From Photorhabdus heterorhabditis (GTDB lineage: Bacteria; Pseudomonadota; Gammaproteobacteria; Enterobacterales; Enterobacteriaceae): a stretch of DNA of 64,000 bases. Where the stretch lies: NCBI RefSeq assembly GCF_018448905.1, contig NZ_RCWA01000010.1:1-64000 (forward strand). The letters run 5' to 3'. This document shows, in pieces, positions 14,201-24,046 of this stretch; positions within the stretch are counted from its first letter, which is position 1, and the number at the start of each line of letters is the position of its first letter. The notes beneath the pieces are model-generated. The model searched no databases. It was not told the origin of the DNA and saw nothing but the letters and a program-made list of their open reading frames with translations. The translations under genes were made by a program, and so were the position numbers.

Positions 14201-14783
14201 GAATACGTAACATCAAATCAGTACTGAGGTTAAAAACCAAGTTATCTTCTTCTTTATTGAATCTTTTGACTTGAGATTCTTGCTCAGTTTCAGAGAATGC
14301 AGTCAGATCATATAATGTAATAGGTAAATCATAGGAATGTGTTATGACTTGCCGTGGCTCATTATCAATAATTTTAATACGGGTACGTAACGCCTCATGA
14401 CGCTCAAGCAACATTTTTACAGCCGCCTTAAAAGCGTTGAAATTAAGTTGCTCCCGTAATCTCAAATATCCGGGACAATTATATTGAGGGCTACCTTCGG
14501 TAAGTTGATCGATAAACCACAAGCGTTGCTGAGCAAATGAGAGTGGATAATGTTCTGCATTGCCATCACGTTGGATATTCTGTAACTGATATGTTTGAAT
14601 TTCTTCTTTTTCATCGATCTGGTTCAGGAAGTCGATCAACTCTTGTTTATAATTTTTCCATTCACTGAATAATTCAGCAGGAATACTATCACGGCTAGTT
14701 TCGTATTGTAATCGGTTATCAGCAACAAACAGAGTAATTCCTTGATTTAAAGCCTCATTCACAATTTGCGCTGCATTTTTCAT
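11277..14783 (-). CDS. NRPS, first module: docking-C-A-T without methyltransferase (1168 aa)
   Basis: First gene of the operon. It has an N-terminal docking domain, a C domain, an A domain (TSGSTG at 705-710, NVYGPTE, A10 NNKVDKK), a T domain with Ser1105 in GGHSL, and the same C-terminal tail type as the middle module ([11 protein letters not shown]). It lacks the methyltransferase present in the other two; at that place a short linker still resembles the methyltransferase flanks. The C-domain active motif reads HHIACDS (211-217), with Ser where Gly is usual. Pocket residues read D-A-L-V-L-A-V-A-I, one change from the others. A docking domain on the first protein is odd for a linear assembly line and suggests modules can be reused in other orders, as known for rhabdopeptide-type systems. 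Confidence 0.9.
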   Translation of the reverse strand: MKNAAQIVNEALNQGITLFVADNRLQYETSRDSIPAELFSEWKNYKQELIDFLNQIDEKEEIQTYQLQNIQRDGNAEHYPLSFAQQRLWFIDQLTEGSPQYNCPGYLRLREQLNFNAFKAAVKMLLERHEALRTRIKIIDNEPRQVITHSYDLPITLYDLTAFSETEQESQVKRFNKEEDNLVFNLSTDLMLRIRLIKLAEDDYVIIYTIHHIACDSWSIEIFVNELITLYRAYSKGEIAPLPPLKIQYTDYAQWQRNWLQGDILKKQLDYWQTQLSGISPLHRFPLDNPRPEKQSFEGHLNDQRISKDLTQEISALCHQHEVTLFMFLETAFAVLLSRYSNEKDILVGTPLAGRRHHDIEPLIGFFVNSLVIRTDLSGQPTFSELLKQNSRTILDAYAHQDLPFQMLVEKISPGRNLNYNPIFQIAFTLENTQCDMALVRDNNIEFEERLLLKVRFDLEIHIYEEEEGGLSLLWVYDSSLFNKMTIERLLANYETLLANIVSVMKPCISSDLIHKEPSVHDIPLLAEAEIHTLLHEWNSPQDHNQHGGCFHELFEEQAARHPENTAVIFDGNSLSYQELNKQANQLAHYLIEQKIKPETLVALCIPRSIRAVVALLGIIKAGGAYLPLDPSYPKSRLQYMLEHSEAEFILTETNLIEKLPISQQKVVCLDTETIQSQLQHMLTGNITERPFPLTENNLAYVIYTSGSTGKPKGVLLEHKGWVNLALSQAGLFGVDSYSRGLQFASWSFDAMILEISMTLAYGAALYLISETQQHSPEYLGELVDKHQITHAVLPPALLPYLDFNKWRSVSTLLLAGEAVPPQVAVRWSQNRKLFNVYGPTECTAIVTSGLLTDDKITIGKPLPNTVIRILDPSGNLVPIGVTGELCIGGIQLARGYLNSPETNATKFMTDLTDKSQSQRLYRTGDLARWLPDGSVEFIDRIDSQVKIRGFRIELGEIETTLVGHDALSSAAVITYGNDKRLIAYVCPTKDWLDKKGLKFNTDNASQSSDIKAELSDLLESALKKQLPEYMVPSLYIPLERMPLSLNNKVDKKALPIPDENDFRQQSYVAPRNEVERKISQLWQEVLGVSQVSIYDNFFMLGGHSLQATRLISLIRNDLNIEIPLSSVFKHPTLERLARIATIHQVKEKSKHLQAGQETTQELLEGDI

Positions 14784-15050
14784 ATATCTCCTCGAAAATA
14801 TAATATCAGATTATTTACACACGTGATTATTTATTATATTCGTAATTGTAAAATAAAAAATTTCTAATCATGTTAGCATATAGGAATCGAAAACTATTAG
14901 CGACGCTGTTTGATTTTATTATCAAAACAGAGGAAAAATAAATAACTCTTCATAATTATGACACGCCCCATTTTATTACTCTCGGTTATTCCTATAGGAA
15001 AATGAATTCAAAAACACTTTCACTTTTTCGAGCCACTACCACATATACTG
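14784..15050. promoter_or_regulatory. AT-rich leader upstream of the NRPS operon
   Basis: This 267-base stretch has no gene and must hold the operon promoter if the three NRPS genes are co-transcribed. It is strongly AT-rich, but I could not single out one promoter. The NRPS start has the modest ribosome site GAGGAG just upstream of its ATG. Confidence 0.35.
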
Positions 15051-15385
15051 TCAGCAGTGATTTCGTATCACCATTTCATACAGTGATTGCCACAGGCGCT
15101 CAATTTTATTCAGTCAAAAATAATAAACAGGTAAAATAATAGGTTAAATTTAGGATGACGGGGCTGCCAATCACTGCCCCACCGGTTTTTATGAATACGA
15201 TAATTATCCAAAATTAACGTTAAGGTTTCAGCGGGACAATCTTGGCGTTCAAGCTCTTTCAATACACTGATAAATAATCGATAATTCTTATTTAACCCAC
15301 CAATATATTTCAGGTTTGCAATTGAACGACTGATCCCCTGAAAAATAAAACCTAAACATCCCATTAGGTATCTCACCAATTTCAA
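15051..15385 (-). pseudogene. IS630-family transposase remnant, frameshifted
   Basis: The reading frame from 15385 encodes a C-terminal piece of an IS630-type DDE transposase, including LTLILDNYRIHKN (second catalytic Asp) and HPKFNLLFYL. The expected next part, NKIERLWQSLYEMVIRNHC with the catalytic Glu, is present but in another frame and ends at 15051. A frameshift therefore separates the two catalytic blocks. The N-terminal half with the first Asp is missing. It is a dead insertion-sequence fragment, not a working gene. Confidence 0.75.
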
Positions 15386-15469
15386 CTAATATTTCGGTAA
15401 TTTTTCCAGGGTATTTAATTAATTTCTTAATATTAGTTATTACCTATATAGCCAATATTACTCAAAAAA

Positions 15470-15691
15470 TCATCGGGAATAATTGTCCCTTTCAATGCCG
15501 AAAAAATCATCCCAGTCGGGTGGATTACGGAGTAATATTACATCTCCGGTCTCAAAATCCTGCCGAATAAAAATTTTATCAGGGTCAAACTAATAAGCCG
15601 CAGGCAAACACACCGCTTGATTCCTCCCATTAATAAACAATTTCGCGACAATATCAAAACAGATGACAGATATTGGTACATGACCAAACAT
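15470..15691 (-). pseudogene. VapB-type antitoxin remnant with in-frame stop
   Basis: Reading the minus strand from the ATG at 15691 gives a 73-codon VapB-like protein interrupted by a TAG at 15592-15590. Before it comes AKLFINGRNQAVCLPAAY and after it FDPDKIFIRQDFETGDVILL then PDWDDFFGI, matching the VapB/AbrB pattern (F.NG..QAV.LP...F and a W.DFF tail). No vapC toxin follows; the IS630 remnant lies there instead. Since the antitoxin is broken, loss of the toxin gene fits. Whether readthrough of the TAG happens cannot be told. Confidence 0.7.
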
Positions 15692-15812
15692 GATGTTATA
15701 AAGCTATCAATTTAACGGTAAGTAATAAATTCGTTGTCCTTCAAAAAAATTCCCTATTTCACTTGACCCGTATCAAGGATACGAGTATATATTTTCATAA
15801 ATTTTATTTATG

Positions 15813-15894
15813 TATACCCAATAGATTTCAAGATGGATCGCGACGGCAAAGGAGCGCAGCCAACAAAGCAGCAACTTGAAAGATAACAGGTATA
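15813..15894. repeat. ERIC element with deleted centre
   Basis: Both ERIC ends are present (tatacccaatagatttcaag and acttgaaagataacaggtat), but about 45 bases of the central hairpin are missing compared with the copy at 23230. It ends 26 bases before the start codon of the following carbonic-anhydrase-like gene, so it lies inside that gene's 5' untranslated or promoter region. Confidence 0.85.
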
Positions 15895-15919
15895 AACCAG
15901 AAAATATGAAGGAGAGAGG

Positions 15920-16507
15920 ATGAGTAACGCGATCAAAGAAATAAGTGATGCTAATATTGCATATGCAGCAACTTTTGACGATGACAAAAAAAACCTTGGT
16001 TTACCTGCTGTCAGACGATTTGCCATATTGACTTGTATGGATGCCAGATTAGACCCAGCAAAATTTGCAGGTTTATCTGAAGGTGATGCCCATATTATTC
16101 GTAACGCGGGCGGAAGAGCCAGTGATGATGCCATTCGTTCACTTATTATTTCTTACAAACTTTTCGGAACAAAAGAGTTGTTTGTCATCCATCATACTCA
16201 TTGTGGGATGGAACTTTTTACAGACAACATCATGGGTGATTTACTGGAAAGCAGCCTGGAAAGTGTCATCATGACGGATGAGGGATTTAAAGAAGTCGGC
16301 ACCAGCGCCGGTTCACCTGAGGGAAAATATATCAAATGGCTCACCATTGACAATCAAGTTAATAGTTTAATCGAAGATATTCACCGTATTCGTACTCACC
16401 CCCTCGTACCCGCAAGTATCGCCATATATGGGTACATCTATGATGTGAAGTCAGGAAAATTAATTGAGGTTCCTGAAGCAACAAGCCTTGCAAATGCAGA
16501 GTCGTAA
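15920..16507 (+). CDS. beta-carbonic-anhydrase-like protein (195 aa)
   Basis: Small cytoplasmic protein of the beta-carbonic anhydrase family, predicted to interconvert CO2 and bicarbonate with a zinc ion. The expected ligands are visible: Cys and the Asp-Arg pair in LTCMDARLD (about residues 36-44) and the His...Cys pair in HHTHCGM (about 92-98). It belongs to the shorter, divergent branch of the family and is only distantly similar to the Can-type enzyme at 31304. The ATG is preceded by GAAGGAGAGAGG. A run of eight A within codons 22-25 could allow slippage. It stands alone, between a shortened ERIC and a terminator. The true substrate is not shown. Confidence 0.8.
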   Translation: MSNAIKEISDANIAYAATFDDDKKNLGLPAVRRFAILTCMDARLDPAKFAGLSEGDAHIIRNAGGRASDDAIRSLIISYKLFGTKELFVIHHTHCGMELFTDNIMGDLLESSLESVIMTDEGFKEVGTSAGSPEGKYIKWLTIDNQVNSLIEDIHRIRTHPLVPASIAIYGYIYDVKSGKLIEVPEATSLANAES

Positions 16508-16575
16508 ATTAAACTTATTGGTATATCGTCATCATTGAAAGATGTTTGATTTACGATAGGCTTATGTGATTTACT

Positions 16576-16613
16576 CCCCACGCTCAATCATAAGTGATTA
16601 GCGTGGGGTTTAT
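16576..16613 (+). terminator. rho-independent terminator after the carbonic-anhydrase-like gene
   Basis: Stem ccccacgct-c-aatca / tgatt-agcgtgggg with a 4-base loop, 14 base pairs and one bulge, followed by tttatt. It lies 69 bases past the stop codon. Confidence 0.85.
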
Positions 16614-17344
16614 TATCAGTGATTCTATATTCTGCTTATTTTATTGCTATAAACATTTAAAAATTCGAGTGCTGAAATATTAAATTTTTTATATAAAGGG
16701 GAGTTAACCCAATAAATTCAGATTTTCAAAAAGATAATTAACTGCGCTTAATTGAAGCCCATTAACCATTAATAAAGAGTTAAAAATTAATCAATGCAAA
16801 AAAAATAATATTATCCGAAAAGATAGGTATTTAAACACTTTCTTGCTATTATTTTATGCATAAAATCCTAAAAATCACATAATAAAAAATGGATACAATA
16901 GTTAATCTGGTAGGATTTAATCCCTGAAAAAGTTTATTATCCGTGAAAATATAAAGGGGTATTTACAGGGTCATATAATCGCGAAAATCCTTTTCATCAC
17001 TTACTCAATCTCTATTTTTTAAAGCCAGGTTTGCCGTTTTTAGCTCGCCATTCTTTTATAGTTTTTAAAATTCCCTCCGGGGAATCATCCTCTCCATTTT
17101 TGGGATAATATCTTTAGAAATCATATAGGAACATTCTGAAAATTGCGGATTTTATCGTCGAAAATGCATGCAATAACTTATGATTCGTAATGCATTAAAT
17201 ACAAATTTTTAATAAAAGAGCCAACAAAGGAAGAGTGAGCAAGATAAAACTGATTCTGTAGAGCGGGCATTATGTCTGACGAAATAAACGGTCAGACCAA
17301 ACACAATAGATTGAAGAAAGCATCAACAAGACACTTTTAGAAAT
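16614..17344. other. long AT-rich gap without a recognised gene
   Basis: About 730 bases between two terminators. I find no credible coding region, RNA gene or repeat; the only open frame with a start of any size near genes is a 22-codon one at 17272-17340, unsupported by a ribosome site. This is the join between the accessory NRPS region and the conserved mrcB block. Confidence 0.4.
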
Positions 17345-17377
17345 ACAAAAATAAAGCGCTGACCCAAGGATCAGCAC
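17345..17377 (-). terminator. terminator of mrcB
   Basis: On the minus strand gtgctgat-ccttgg-gtcagcgc forms an 8-pair stem (with G-U pairs), followed by tttatttttg. It lies about 30 bases after the mrcB stop. Confidence 0.75.
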
Positions 17378-17407
17378 TTCACCATTATTTATCTCATCAG
17401 ATATTTA

Positions 17408-19870
17408 TTATTGACCAAACATCTCCCGCAACCAGCCCGGTGCTTGTTCTTGTTGCTGAACAGGTTCTGACACGGCTGCTTGCTGGCACAAGCTCTGTGG
17501 ATCATAAGTCCAAACCGGTAATGTTCTCCAACCACTGCCACTACAGTTGAAACTGCCATCTTCGTTAACCGCCATATCCACAATCCCTTCTGGAGGCATA
17601 TTGTTCAACATCAACGGGGGTTGATTTTCCAGATAACGACGATACACATTTAATGCCCCGGTAGCGCCGGTCAGATTAGTCGGTTCATTGTTATCCCGAC
17701 CAACCCATGAAATCACCACTTCTTTGCCATCAATACCGGCAAACCAGCTATCACGCAGGTCATTAGTTGTGCCTGTTTTACCGGCTAAATTATAACGACC
17801 AAACTTAGCCGCCAGAGAACGAGAGGTCCCCCTCGCCACAACCTGCTGCATACCATACAGCGTCAGATAAGCCGCTTGAGCAGGTACCGTCCGTTCAGCT
17901 TGCGGGTAACTCTGATATATCACCGTGCCTTCTTCCGTGATGACTGAACGTAACGCGGAAAGCGTCGCACGGTTGCCGCCGCTCGTCATGGTCTGGTATT
18001 CCTGAGCCACTTCCAGCGGTGTCAGGCTGAGAGAACCCAGTAACATGGCCGGAACCTGATGAATCACTTCTTCCGGAACCCCAAGCCGGACCAGGGTATT
18101 ACTGACATGATCAAGACCCACAGCTAATCCAAGATTCACCGTCGGAATATTGATTGAACTCGCCAGCGCATCGACTAACATAACTCGCCCACGGAAACGA
18201 CGGTCATAATTTCTCGGCTCCCACGCCTTACTGTTAGGCTGTTTTACCGTAAGCGGTTCATCTGCCAGCCAGGTATTTAACCGATATTGATCAGGTTCAC
18301 TCAACGCCGCCAGATAAGTAGAGGGTTTTGCCAACGAACCAATTGAGCGACGTGCCATCAGCGCCCGGTTAAATCCCGCATACTGTGGTTGAGAACCACC
18401 GACCATTGCCCTGATTTCACCACTAATACGATCGACAATCACCATTGCCCCTTCAAGATCAGTAATCTTGCGGGTTTTTCTCAAGTTGGCAATCCCTTCT
18501 TCCACCGCATTTTCTGCCGCATCTTGGGATACCGGGTCCAGAGTAGTAAAGATTTTTACACCGGACAGATCATTCACTTTATCGCCCAGTTTGTCCTGTA
18601 ATTCCTTTCGAACTAATTGCATAAACGCAGGTTGTGGGGTAATCACTCCACTTTTCGGTTTTACGCCCAATGGGCGAGCACTCAGTAACTTATAAAGATC
18701 TTCGTCAATAATTTGCTGATTTTGTAAAAGCTTGAGCACTACATTACGACGTTGAAGAGCTAATTTAGGATTACGCCACGGGTTATAAAGTGAAGCCCCT
18801 TTTACCATACCCACCAGCAATGCTTGCTGATCCAAACTTAATTCATCCACCGGGCGACCAAAATAATAGAGGCTCGCCAGTGGGAATCCTCGGATCTGCT
18901 CATCACCACTTTGACCTAAAAACACCTCATTCAGATACAATTCGAGAATCCGATCTTTGCTATAGCGGTAATCCATCAGAAGCGCCATGTACGCTTCATT
19001 CGCTTTACGCACTAAAGTACGTTCATTGGTCAGGAATAAATTTTTGACCAATTGTTGCGTTAGGGTACTTCCCCCCTGAACGGTACGTCCTGCAACCAGG
19101 TTAGCCAACACCGCACGCCCAATAGAAAGAATACGGATACCATCATGTTGATAGAAATAGCGGTCTTCTGTTGCCAGTAAGGTATTAACCAGTAAATCTG
19201 GGAAGCCAGAACGGGGCACGAACAACCGCTGTTCGCCATTGGGTGACTGCAACATGGTAATCAGCTTCGGATCAAGGCGGAAGAAACCAAACTGACGTTG
19301 GTTTTCTATATTTTTGATCTCTGCCAGACGATTATCACTGAAAGTCAACAGAGCATGGATCTGCCCTTCTTTACTGTCAGGGAAATCAAACGGACGACGC
19401 AGCATTTCAATGGTTTCACCTCTGACAGAAAACTCACCTGGACGCGTGATTTTCGTCACCTGACGATACTGCATTCCTTCCAACAGATGTACCATCTCTT
19501 TTTTACTGTAGTTCATGCCCGGTTCAAGGTTAACCATCCGGCCATAAACTGCTGCTGGCAATTCCCAGACTTTTCCGTCAATGCGATCACGGATTTTGCC
19601 ATCCAGATAGACTCCATATCCCCCCAGTAATACCGCAAAAACAAGAAATATTTTGAATAACAACCAGAACCAACGCCACTTTTTCTTAGGTGGACGAGCA
19701 TTTTTTCCTTTCTTTGTCATGGGTTGGTCCTCTTCATCATCGTAGTCGTCATCTTCTTCATAACCATCATCATAATCATCTAACAGATACCGTCTTTTCA
19801 ATGACGGTTTACGACGGGATACAGATTTTTTGCCTTTACGTCCGATTGGTTGACGATCTTCACCAGACAT
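17408..19870 (-). CDS. mrcB: penicillin-binding protein 1b
   Basis: Bifunctional peptidoglycan synthase of the inner membrane that polymerises glycan strands and cross-links peptides. A charged cytoplasmic tail ([18 protein letters not shown]) precedes one membrane segment (about residues 64-85), then a UvrB-like UB2H region, the GT51 glycosyltransferase domain with [12 protein letters not shown] and [13 protein letters not shown], and a transpeptidase domain with SIGSLAKPS (active Ser), SSIN and KTGTTND. I chose the ATG giving [14 protein letters not shown] because it aligns with the E. coli start and has GGAG 9 bases upstream; a frame 7 codons longer is open. At 820 aa it is close to the 844 aa E. 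coli protein. Confidence 0.95.
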   Translation of the reverse strand: MSGEDRQPIGRKGKKSVSRRKPSLKRRYLLDDYDDGYEEDDDYDDEEDQPMTKKGKNARPPKKKWRWFWLLFKIFLVFAVLLGGYGVYLDGKIRDRIDGKVWELPAAVYGRMVNLEPGMNYSKKEMVHLLEGMQYRQVTKITRPGEFSVRGETIEMLRRPFDFPDSKEGQIHALLTFSDNRLAEIKNIENQRQFGFFRLDPKLITMLQSPNGEQRLFVPRSGFPDLLVNTLLATEDRYFYQHDGIRILSIGRAVLANLVAGRTVQGGSTLTQQLVKNLFLTNERTLVRKANEAYMALLMDYRYSKDRILELYLNEVFLGQSGDEQIRGFPLASLYYFGRPVDELSLDQQALLVGMVKGASLYNPWRNPKLALQRRNVVLKLLQNQQIIDEDLYKLLSARPLGVKPKSGVITPQPAFMQLVRKELQDKLGDKVNDLSGVKIFTTLDPVSQDAAENAVEEGIANLRKTRKITDLEGAMVIVDRISGEIRAMVGGSQPQYAGFNRALMARRSIGSLAKPSTYLAALSEPDQYRLNTWLADEPLTVKQPNSKAWEPRNYDRRFRGRVMLVDALASSINIPTVNLGLAVGLDHVSNTLVRLGVPEEVIHQVPAMLLGSLSLTPLEVAQEYQTMTSGGNRATLSALRSVITEEGTVIYQSYPQAERTVPAQAAYLTLYGMQQVVARGTSRSLAAKFGRYNLAGKTGTTNDLRDSWFAGIDGKEVVISWVGRDNNEPTNLTGATGALNVYRRYLENQPPLMLNNMPPEGIVDMAVNEDGSFNCSGSGWRTLPVWTYDPQSLCQQAAVSEPVQQQEQAPGWLREMFGQ

Positions 19871-19966
19871 TCCAAAATTCTCCAAAACCATTTAGATGCT
19901 GAATAATGGGTATTCATATTCCTTTCTTTTAATGAATTTATTCACCTACAAGAAAGTTGTTAAATT

Positions 19967-22408
19967 CTACTGCGAATATTTTTTTACCCGCCGGGTTGGT
20001 GCGGTATTTGCCGGATCATCCGGCCATAAATGTTTTGGGTAACGCCCTTTCATCTCTTTTTGCACTTCCCGGTATGATCCTTGCCAAAAAGCAGCCAAGT
20101 CCTGCGTAATCTGCAATGGCCGCTGGGCCGGCGATAATAATTCAAGCACCAATATTACCCGTCCTTTTGCCAGAGATGGGCTTTGTTGCTCACCATACAT
20201 TTCCTGCATCCTAACTGATAATACTGGTGGTTTATTATCAAAATAACGGATTACTATCCGACTGCCAGTAGCAACAGTGTAATAAACCGGCAGTTCATTA
20301 TCCAGACACTGTCGCTGTTGCCAGTCCAATAAACTTTCCAGTGCTGGCAATAAATCAAGCTGTTTCAGCCCTTTCAAATCATGCACATTAGTCAGAAATG
20401 GCCTCAGCCAACGTTCAAGAGAAGCCATCAATGAATCATTATCTACATCAGGCCACTGTATTTCAGGCAACCATTTGGCCGCACATTGGATACGGGTACG
20501 AAGTTGAACAACCGCAGATGACCAATTCAGTTCATGTAATCCCTCACTGCGTAACCAGTTTAACAGAGCCTGTTGTAATTGCTCATCAGAAGGTTTTGCC
20601 AATAGCTGGGCTTTTACTGTCAAGCTGCCACATTGCAGCCGTTTCCATGCTCTTAATGTGCCTTTATTGTCATCCCATTCAACGACACTCTGCTCATTGA
20701 ATAAATTCGGTTGTTGCCGTATCAGTTGTTCAATGTCCAGAGGACAAGCCAGTAAAATGCGGGCATCAGGGTTTTTGCTGCTTTGTAATAGTGAAGGAGC
20801 CACCAGCCACGATTCGTCAGATAATTTTTCTTTATCATCGATCATTGCCCCTAAACCATTTGCTAGTTGAAAGCGACCATGCTTATCTCGATTTTTAGCT
20901 ATTCGGTCAGGAAAACCTTGAGCCAATAACATTGCGACTGCTCCACAGGCTGGCTCACCAAAATGACCACCGATATTTCTGACTAACTGCTTTGCTCGCC
21001 GTAACCACTGAGTCTGACGCTGCTCAACCCAATAAGTGATATCCAGCTGACCATCACGGGGAGGTTCCTCCAGAATCGCTGTCAGCATAGCGGCGGTGGC
21101 CAGCGTATCGGCTCCCTGCTCCGAACCGGCACATAACATAGCAGCCAGACGCGGATCACTACCAAATTCCGCCATTTTCCTGCCTCTGGAAGTCAGCTGA
21201 CCATTATGATTTACCGCGCCTAACTGTAATAACAGCGATTTGGCTACCGCCAGTGCAGCGGTTGGCGGCTTATCCAACCAGTGCAGTTGGGAAGTATCAT
21301 GACATCCCCACTGCAATAAAGAGAGCCATAAGCTACCGAGGCCAGCATTCAGTATTTCGGGTTCACTGTGCTCTGCGGCCCTTTCTGCCTGTTCCTGGCT
21401 GAATAGATGCCAACAAATTCCAGCTTCCAACCGTCCGGCTCGTCCAGCTCGTTGTGTCATAGAAGCCTGACTAATACGTTGTGTGATCAAACGGGTTAAT
21501 CCGGTTTTTGGCTCAAAACGGGCCGTGCGTTCAAGGCCACTATCAACCACCAATCGAATACCTTCAATCGTTAAGCTAGTTTCTGCAATGTTAGTCGCCA
21601 AAACGACTTTACGGCGTCCAAGTGGTGAAGGTTCGATAGCTTTTTGCTGTTCAGCTAACGATAAGGCACCATATAACGGGCAGAGATCGGTATCTTCTGC
21701 CACTTTCCCGTGAAGAAATCCCAATACCCGCTGAATTTCCCCAATCCCCGGCAAAAACAATAACAAAGAACCCTGCTGTTGTTGGAGTAATCGCAATACA
21801 GTGGTAGCCACACTTTGCTCAAAAGGCTGATGAGCCGGTAAAGGGTGATAATTCCGGGTAATAGGAAAGCTCCGTCCTTCAGAAATAATCACCGGCGCAT
21901 CAGGTAATAAAGAAGAGAGGCGCTGATTATCCAACGTCGCTGACATGATCAGAATCCGCAGATCATCCCGCAATCCTGCCTGTACATCCAGAAGCAATGC
22001 CAGCGCCAGATCAGCCTGTAAACTGCGCTCATGGAATTCATCCAGAATCACCAAAGAAACACCTTCCAGCATCGGGTCCTGCTGTAACATACGCGTCAAA
22101 ATGCCTTCTGTTACCACTTCAAGACAGGTAGCCGTACTCACTTTGGTTTCTGAACGCATCCGGTAACCCACCGTCTGCCCAATATTTTCATTCAGTTGAG
22201 CAGCAAGACGGTTAGCAACACTACGAGCGGCAATCCGCCGTGGCTCTAACATAATGATACGCCCGGAAAAATCAGCTTTTTTCAGGATTTCCAATGGCAA
22301 CCCCGTAGACTTTCCAGCCCCGGCAGGAGCATGCAACAGTACCTGTTGTGAGCTTTTCAACGCACTCAGGACAGGCTCGACGACCTCGTATACAGGCAAT
22401 AAAGACAC
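19967..22408 (-). CDS. hrpB: ATP-dependent RNA helicase HrpB
   Basis: DEAH-type helicase with a near complete match to E. coli HrpB. Visible motifs: Walker A GAGKSTG, DEFHERS, SATLD, LATNIAETSLT and QRAGRAGR, then the long HrpB C-terminal region ending NTAPTRRVKKYSQ. I prefer the GTG at 22408 (MSLLPVYEVV) because GGAG lies 5 bases upstream and it aligns with the E. coli N terminus; an upstream in-frame GTG at 22414 overlaps that ribosome site. It is divergent from sfsA, as in E. coli. Its cellular RNA target is not established. Confidence 0.93.
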   Translation of the reverse strand: MSLLPVYEVVEPVLSALKSSQQVLLHAPAGAGKSTGLPLEILKKADFSGRIIMLEPRRIAARSVANRLAAQLNENIGQTVGYRMRSETKVSTATCLEVVTEGILTRMLQQDPMLEGVSLVILDEFHERSLQADLALALLLDVQAGLRDDLRILIMSATLDNQRLSSLLPDAPVIISEGRSFPITRNYHPLPAHQPFEQSVATTVLRLLQQQQGSLLLFLPGIGEIQRVLGFLHGKVAEDTDLCPLYGALSLAEQQKAIEPSPLGRRKVVLATNIAETSLTIEGIRLVVDSGLERTARFEPKTGLTRLITQRISQASMTQRAGRAGRLEAGICWHLFSQEQAERAAEHSEPEILNAGLGSLWLSLLQWGCHDTSQLHWLDKPPTAALAVAKSLLLQLGAVNHNGQLTSRGRKMAEFGSDPRLAAMLCAGSEQGADTLATAAMLTAILEEPPRDGQLDITYWVEQRQTQWLRRAKQLVRNIGGHFGEPACGAVAMLLAQGFPDRIAKNRDKHGRFQLANGLGAMIDDKEKLSDESWLVAPSLLQSSKNPDARILLACPLDIEQLIRQQPNLFNEQSVVEWDDNKGTLRAWKRLQCGSLTVKAQLLAKPSDEQLQQALLNWLRSEGLHELNWSSAVVQLRTRIQCAAKWLPEIQWPDVDNDSLMASLERWLRPFLTNVHDLKGLKQLDLLPALESLLDWQQRQCLDNELPVYYTVATGSRIVIRYFDNKPPVLSVRMQEMYGEQQSPSLAKGRVILVLELLSPAQRPLQITQDLAAFWQGSYREVQKEMKGRYPKHLWPDDPANTAPTRRVKKYSQ

Positions 22409-22499
22409 AAACACTCCATTAAAGAAAGTTAACTTTCAACCGCCGACATTGTAGCATTGCCTGTCTCAATCTTATGCCATCAGTCATTAAGGCGTTTTT

Positions 22500-23210
22500 A
22501 TGAAATTCCATCCTCCGTTACAATCTGCCACGCTAATTCGTCGCTATAAACGTTTCCTGGCTGATGTCATCACACCAGAAGGCGAAACACTGACCATCCA
22601 CTGTGCCAATACGGGCGCAATGACCGGCTGTGCAACACCGGGAGACACGGTTTGGTACTCCACATCTGACAATCCAAAGCGTAAATACCCCAACAGTTGG
22701 GAGTTGACAGAAACACAGGATGGTCACTGGATTTGCGTTAATACGCTCAGAGCGAATGATTTAGTGGCGGAAGCTATTAAACAAAATGCAATTTCAGAAT
22801 TTTCTGAATACAAAAAAATCAGCAGGGAGGTAAAATATGGTGAAGAGCGCAGCCGGATAGATTTGCTATTGCAGGCAGAGCAGCAAGTCAACTGTTATAT
22901 TGAAGTGAAATCAGTCACACTTCTTCAAAATAATTGTGGCTATTTCCCTGATGCAGTAACCACCCGTGGGCAGAAACACTTACGGGAATTGCAACACATA
23001 GTAGAACAAGGGCAAAGAGCTGTTCTGTTTTTTGCGGTCTTGCACTCTGGGATCAAACAGGTCGCGGCGGCTGCACACATTGATGATAATTATTCATCTC
23101 TTTTGGAACAAGCGCAAAACTCTGGGGTCGAAGTTATCTGTTACCAGGCCAATCTAACGGAAAAAGGGATGGTTTTAGGTGATAAATTAACTTTTATTCT
23201 AACTGGTTAA
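22500..23210 (+). CDS. sfsA: sugar fermentation stimulation protein SfsA
   Basis: SfsA family protein of 236 aa, almost the length of the E. coli one (234). Characteristic blocks are [19 protein letters not shown] and YIEVKSVTL, the last resembling a nuclease-like E-x-K site. The family was named for an effect on maltose metabolism; its biochemical role is not settled and it contains a predicted DNA-binding/nuclease-like fold. It keeps its conserved position between hrpB and dksA. Confidence 0.93.
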   Translation: MKFHPPLQSATLIRRYKRFLADVITPEGETLTIHCANTGAMTGCATPGDTVWYSTSDNPKRKYPNSWELTETQDGHWICVNTLRANDLVAEAIKQNAISEFSEYKKISREVKYGEERSRIDLLLQAEQQVNCYIEVKSVTLLQNNCGYFPDAVTTRGQKHLRELQHIVEQGQRAVLFFAVLHSGIKQVAAAAHIDDNYSSLLEQAQNSGVEVICYQANLTEKGMVLGDKLTFILTG

Positions 23211-23229
23211 TATATTGATTCACCTAATA

Positions 23230-23356
23230 TATACCCTATGGATTTCAAAATGGATCACGACGGCAAGGGAGCAAATCCCCAGGAGCATAGCGAACTCTAT
23301 GACCGGGGTGAGTGAGTGCAGTCAACAAAGAGGCAACTTGAAAGATAACGGGTATA
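23230..23356. repeat. ERIC element, full length
   Basis: Begins tataccctatggatttcaaa and ends acttgaaagataacgggtata with the central atccccaggagcatag...ctatgaccggggt hairpin. It sits just past sfsA and upstream of dksA, so it could shape the sfsA mRNA 3' end or the dksA leader. Confidence 0.92.
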
Positions 23357-23526
23357 TACAGTCAGATTGTACAAGGTGTAAAGACATCCGATACGTTTGT
23401 CTTCACTCCATAGTGAAACTAATAGCAGGAACAATTGCCAACCCATGCTCCATCTGCTATTTATAGCGGCCTGTTTTTTTCCCCGCTAGGGGTTCGTTTG
23501 ATAGTGCGTGAGTTAGGAGAAGTATT

Positions 23527-23982
23527 ATGCAAGAAGGGCAAAAACGTAAAACCTCGTCCTTAAGCATTCTCGCCATCGCTGGGGTAGAACCTTACCAAGA
23601 GAAGCCAGGTGAAGAATACATGAACGATGCCCAGTTGGCGCATTTCAAGCTAATTCTTGAAGCATGGCGCAATCAGCTCAGGGATGAAGTAGATCGTACT
23701 GTATCTCATATGCAAGATGAGGCAGCGAACTTCCCCGATCCAGTTGACCGTGCAGCGCAGGAAGAAGAGTTCAGTCTTGAATTACGCAACCGTGATCGTG
23801 AACGTAAATTGATTAAGAAGATCGAGAAGACACTGAAAAAAGTCGAAGATGACGATTTCGGTTTCTGTGAATCCTGTGGAATTGAGATAGGCATCCGTCG
23901 TCTGGAAGCCCGTCCAACCGCAGATTTATGTATTGATTGTAAAACCTTAGCCGAAATCCGTGAAAAACAGATGGCTGGCTAA
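23527..23982 (+). CDS. dksA: RNA polymerase-binding transcription factor DksA
   Basis: Cofactor of ppGpp in the stringent response; it enters the RNA polymerase secondary channel and alters rRNA and amino-acid promoters. The 151 aa protein is nearly identical in length and sequence to E. coli DksA: a coiled coil (about residues 33-110) with the tip Asp residues in [11 protein letters not shown], and a four-Cys zinc finger CESC...CIDC near the C terminus. The ATG is preceded by TTAGGAGAAGTATT. A hairpin with stem atacggcg lies just after it (23998-24023). Confidence 0.97.
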   Translation: MQEGQKRKTSSLSILAIAGVEPYQEKPGEEYMNDAQLAHFKLILEAWRNQLRDEVDRTVSHMQDEAANFPDPVDRAAQEEEFSLELRNRDRERKLIKKIEKTLKKVEDDDFGFCESCGIEIGIRRLEARPTADLCIDCKTLAEIREKQMAG

Positions 23983-24046
23983 TTAATCGTGTGCCAAATA
24001 CGGCGTCTTTAATGGCGCCGTATACACAACTTTCACTGATCCCCAT

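Noticed and set aside
15808-16134. 108-codon minus-strand frame opposite the carbonic-anhydrase-like gene
   Set aside because: Lies antisense to a gene with clear zinc motifs and runs through an ERIC remnant.
17272-17340. 22-codon frame before the mrcB terminator
   Set aside because: No ribosome site and no similarity I can recognise.
16614-17344. Possible small RNA or attachment site between NRPS region and mrcB
   Set aside because: No tRNA, no direct repeats and no clear promoter-terminator pair could be identified by reading.
23215-23466. 83-codon plus-strand frame between sfsA and dksA
   Set aside because: Mostly ERIC sequence; not a gene.
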